DNA of 36,433 bases, taken from positions 1 to 36,433 of the IMG/VR virus record IMGVR_UViG_3300010883_000150. One strand, given 5' to 3'. A model generated the notes under the pieces. That model was not told the origin of the DNA, did not search any database, and was given only the letters and a program-made list of their open reading frames with translations. Shown here piece after piece: positions 35,801 to 36,433 of the stretch (positions are counted from its first letter, which is position 1; each line of letters begins with the position of its first letter). This stretch comes from a virus. The translations under genes and the position numbers were made by a program.

Positions 35801-36433
35801 GTTGATCCATGCTTCAGAGGGTGCCGAGCTTGATGGAGGTATGGAGCCAGGAACCTTTGGTGAGTTCGAGGTTGATGAGGCAGGCCGTGTGAACTTCATG
35901 GGTATGCCTCGCCGACTTGGACCAGGCATCTTGATGGATGGCGGCCTTGGGTTGGTACAGGCTACCGCGTTCCGCTCTTTGCCGAGGCCAGCGGAGACCG
36001 AGGACATCGGCTCCATGACGGTCTATGGTCGTGGTGGCTACCCCTTTGCTAACTACCTTAGTGACGTTAGCCAGCGCGGACGGGAGTTGCCCTCCACGTT
36101 CAATCGAGCAGAGTTCTATGATGAGGTCACTATCGCCTCTCCGAACGCGCGACTGACGGTCGAGAGCCCTTGGGCGGCTGAGGGTCTTGCGGTCAACTAT
36201 CGCCCGGCTCTGCTCTCCTCGATGTCCTATCCAGGACCCAACAGCTTCGCTCGCTCCAGGATTCATCTCGGAGTGGAGATGGCAACATCGGGGGTCCCCC
36301 TCCCAGACACCATCTTCCCGACCAGCAGCTCGGGAATCCGGTTCAAGACTCCGGGTGCGGTGGTCTATGACCGGGCATTCCGAACTGTGGATGCTCAGGG
36401 GTCTCGTCCCAACAAGGCAGCATACTTCGGCAA
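29859..36433 (+). CDS. Giant tail/virion structural protein, 3' end outside the window
   Basis: Reading from the ATG at 29859 I find no stop codon to the last base, giving at least 2191 complete codons; the true protein is longer. A helical N-terminus (M-A-L-T-D-Q-E-L-L-K-M-I-R-K-L-L) is followed by a long region rich in Pro, Gly, Asp and Trp with alternating beta-like stretches. H234-D-H236 lies in P-I-H-D-H-F-I-G-A-N. Near residues 1045-1070, W-I-S-F-T-F-T-L-P-A-G-A-Y-N-T-A resembles the small beta-domain of the gp25-like protein. There is no signal peptide, membrane segment or enzyme motif that I can defend. The composition and position match the previous two genes, so a large baseplate appendage or fibre protein is the best guess. 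Confidence 0.85.
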   Translation, partial: MALTDQELLKMIRKLLAETAGTSASRQPWQELLNRHPAVPSRAVRAADVVRGFVGSWAASYLAHEEDSVLPASPDGQVPVPVSNTFSRIGKPGLPETNFVPYAHNTNQYGLKGPSLLGHPVSFEVVGPTLKNPMTGTWSWEVDVDGTKLTKIGGPAAQDVPALYGINASVLPDVDDVPFFLVVSDSGIDKDPRTPHTLPNTGYMGKDSTSKWEVFRVEEIRQNIVRLDPSKPIHDHFIGANGDPAVDRIKGITLLRPFVAELALVPGTEGKTWAAVPPERAAGGDSWPTYQDWTGSASHYGGRVALPIPRVGKRFKEHMFVAILASNAVPGPLPAREGTWVAKLADPAFYDRVQPGDVINIGEVNGSDDGDLLTPREYRSLLGFFEVVEGADSLGWFRVRMKEDIDPVDGSVFLGGSDLLCHGTMAKFVALSGTVHRPMSSLDLSSGDLDLLDSVRLTGLIDPREVGRTAKVPDGPGSHPEVGGGRSGLSAARPDRATFDTAAGNDPGSLLDLGFRMVIFPSKVGIANTFSPDWDRALTSREATLDPSLVEDGVPVEQWVDIDYAAGLVHLSHTPGEGGDLSGPAPRLWAAFVPYSMEGSQSGSSVRITGGDLNSANIGVPDTRQRDVLSQKKVWAATTGQTFADGGTVEFLGDPEGFLPLTGWVEVINQAASLPYWNDHEDQPHKFPLYYEGWSKDTYGPDNLPSFKLHNVRVTPNHPDPMTIDNLQGVQVRMRPDVRWEHDYDRGSNVRSDVIRLDYANLTYNQDGSISVMPTAVAGPAEELRGYFPLATESEVGRFHLEKDTLRWTTDDPPWMASGHTPPPLQHHEIGVEVSRGRLYTHHFIALGAHVKRVAARAVALGWETDDSNTLAVAVPRVSASPATGGEDLSHFYAALGGGDKSAETTTSLLCLNIEGSEIVSGAVGTNPFAPIGTDLRVVFNLKRYGDDLWAERRHGPANPVDWVSMDTTAATTTQEIAENYNTEYGVKQFFTTGQRLHMAGRQISTMPTQPWLVSDRLNFPLTTVRDMSLGLVLRSADPSNAKNWISFTFTLPAGAYNTALVLAGELNRLSLDPNLLPMVTRLGQVLDSAGFRKGRSTSPNPEILATPWPHERQFTWVANNDPRVSAWLGDHHIALICSGHGEGHMGQPFHNIVIEVVSASVSDGSRNLCLLLGRDFVPDAAARETYVSCGLFHGRTSKDLQPPYVPLAAFMSWPKLLGAQANEYLGFPTKGFEPLGETVGSWRIVETEIGLDKTVYTVEMPRGAGNPNYGDQSGGGSRDIGLIPEFPSHRPVGGLAKWSWPRQNSLQVIDINVDNEAGVVGVFTTFSTTPHGEEGYRTPLMAQSRGYRSWLAYMEQPDAEAGEAWEQPQLNFRDVARGDFVNLSESSDKGFGLLQGRVVLTEDETESSTGKKGIWVLVNPLSCDPSGTADLGGSPNLWHMDPTQALVGGPGLPDTTAQIIPSATSTGRGAVRHDNPHWELNSESSDEYGLATPRDGQGRAFAMIGAGRISLYSPLGPSEATGLTFLTPSTGRYGSREKWPTSTYLEAGVFSTSFQLGQGGIDSAGVFDHLYGVDQGTTGQYYWERSGQIGGVGGLRVSGDAHVWIENLRPFESFDGNAFVRSAPNFQNLVPHINNFGTGAVTGASSDIGSGHAPGGWSTRGPGVGKVLQEATIHLGLTAADVQALRAFSLEINITIFDLNALGPPTAMPGESIRRVGDRSTSNAPQLVSSLVGCFLELTGDSDGDIRNRGTWRIAGAPLLQASGTRPAFEIGIPGAMGRIYDMLSPYGPAGQQHTPRTDQLQHPPTLGQASYTPDYAHPPVSTVVAFLECRVERFSDLPGERGAPTADAFQPDARDAGRGWDWKVWRDKKQTQAIWVADVIDPGGSPTGSPRSFRGLTLNPWRAAGRSDLPIQLTNLLGDPYKSMPGSDVNIEEGYRKADGRLLGIHDTLDSRGKHHSRAVFAVPKDAVTVLYSVKRARMLIHASEGAELDGGMEPGTFGEFEVDEAGRVNFMGMPRRLGPGILMDGGLGLVQATAFRSLPRPAETEDIGSMTVYGRGGYPFANYLSDVSQRGRELPSTFNRAEFYDEVTIASPNARLTVESPWAAEGLAVNYRPALLSSMSYPGPNSFARSRIHLGVEMATSGVPLPDTIFPTSSSGIRFKTPGAVVYDRAFRTVDAQGSRPNKAAYFG
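30005..30028 (+). repeat. Three perfect tandem copies of an 8-base unit in the giant gene
   Basis: GGTTCGTG is repeated three times without change within codons 49-57 of the giant gene (V-V-R-G-F-V-G-S-W). Because the unit is 8 bases, loss or gain of one copy would shift the reading frame near the 5' end. The present three copies keep the frame open. Confidence 0.85.

Noticed and set aside
1-36433. Defence, CRISPR, integrase, tRNA or toxin genes
   Set aside because: I looked for spaced repeats, cloverleaf-like segments and motifs of these families and saw none that could be supported; all real frames look structural.

Overview
This window looks like the tail-end (baseplate and fibre) module of a large tailed double-stranded DNA bacteriophage with a contractile tail. 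It could also be a prophage or phage-like contig of that type; nothing in the window shows integration or a host. The anchor is a classic gene order: a gp25-like baseplate wedge protein (4885-5976), a baseplate J-like protein (5987-9490) and a tail-protein-I-like protein (9490-10989), followed by fibre and appendage genes. The DNA is moderately GC-rich by eye. All 14 genes are on the + strand, with ATGA or one-base overlaps or gaps under 100 bases. There are no tRNAs, rRNAs, insertion sequences or CRISPR arrays. No stretch over 300 bases lacks a gene.

Layout. (1) Positions 1-4823: four tightly overlapping genes upstream of the baseplate core, one cut by the window edge. They encode proteins I cannot name, including a 913-residue protein with hydrophobic helical segments at both ends. 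(2) Positions 4885-10989: the conserved baseplate wedge trio. Each protein is larger than the usual family member because extra domains are attached. (3) Positions 11058-16983: two fibre or tailspike-like proteins. The first has a probable right-handed beta-helix followed by fibre repeats; the second has L-x-D-V-D-T-S and W-G-D-H repeats. Both end in similar C-terminal domains. (4) Positions 17008-29800: four more structural proteins, including a 1755-residue protein with a Tyr/Gly-rich head, Ig-like and lectin-like (LamG/ConA) segments. (5) Positions 29859-36433: a giant gene that starts in the window and stays open to the last base, at least 2191 codons.

The genes probably work together. 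The J-like, gp25-like and I-like proteins should build the baseplate wedge and its connection to receptor-binding proteins. The long downstream proteins probably decorate the baseplate as fibres, spikes or adhesion plates. Two patterns cross gene boundaries: H-D-H metal-site-like motifs in five different structural proteins, and a small beta-domain-like segment that seems to recur in four. The six larger intergenic gaps (43 to 97 bases) mostly carry perfect short hairpins without U-tracts, and one hairpin encloses a ribosome binding site. No complete unknown enzymatic or defence system is visible. The novelty lies in the size and modular make-up of the tail apparatus.
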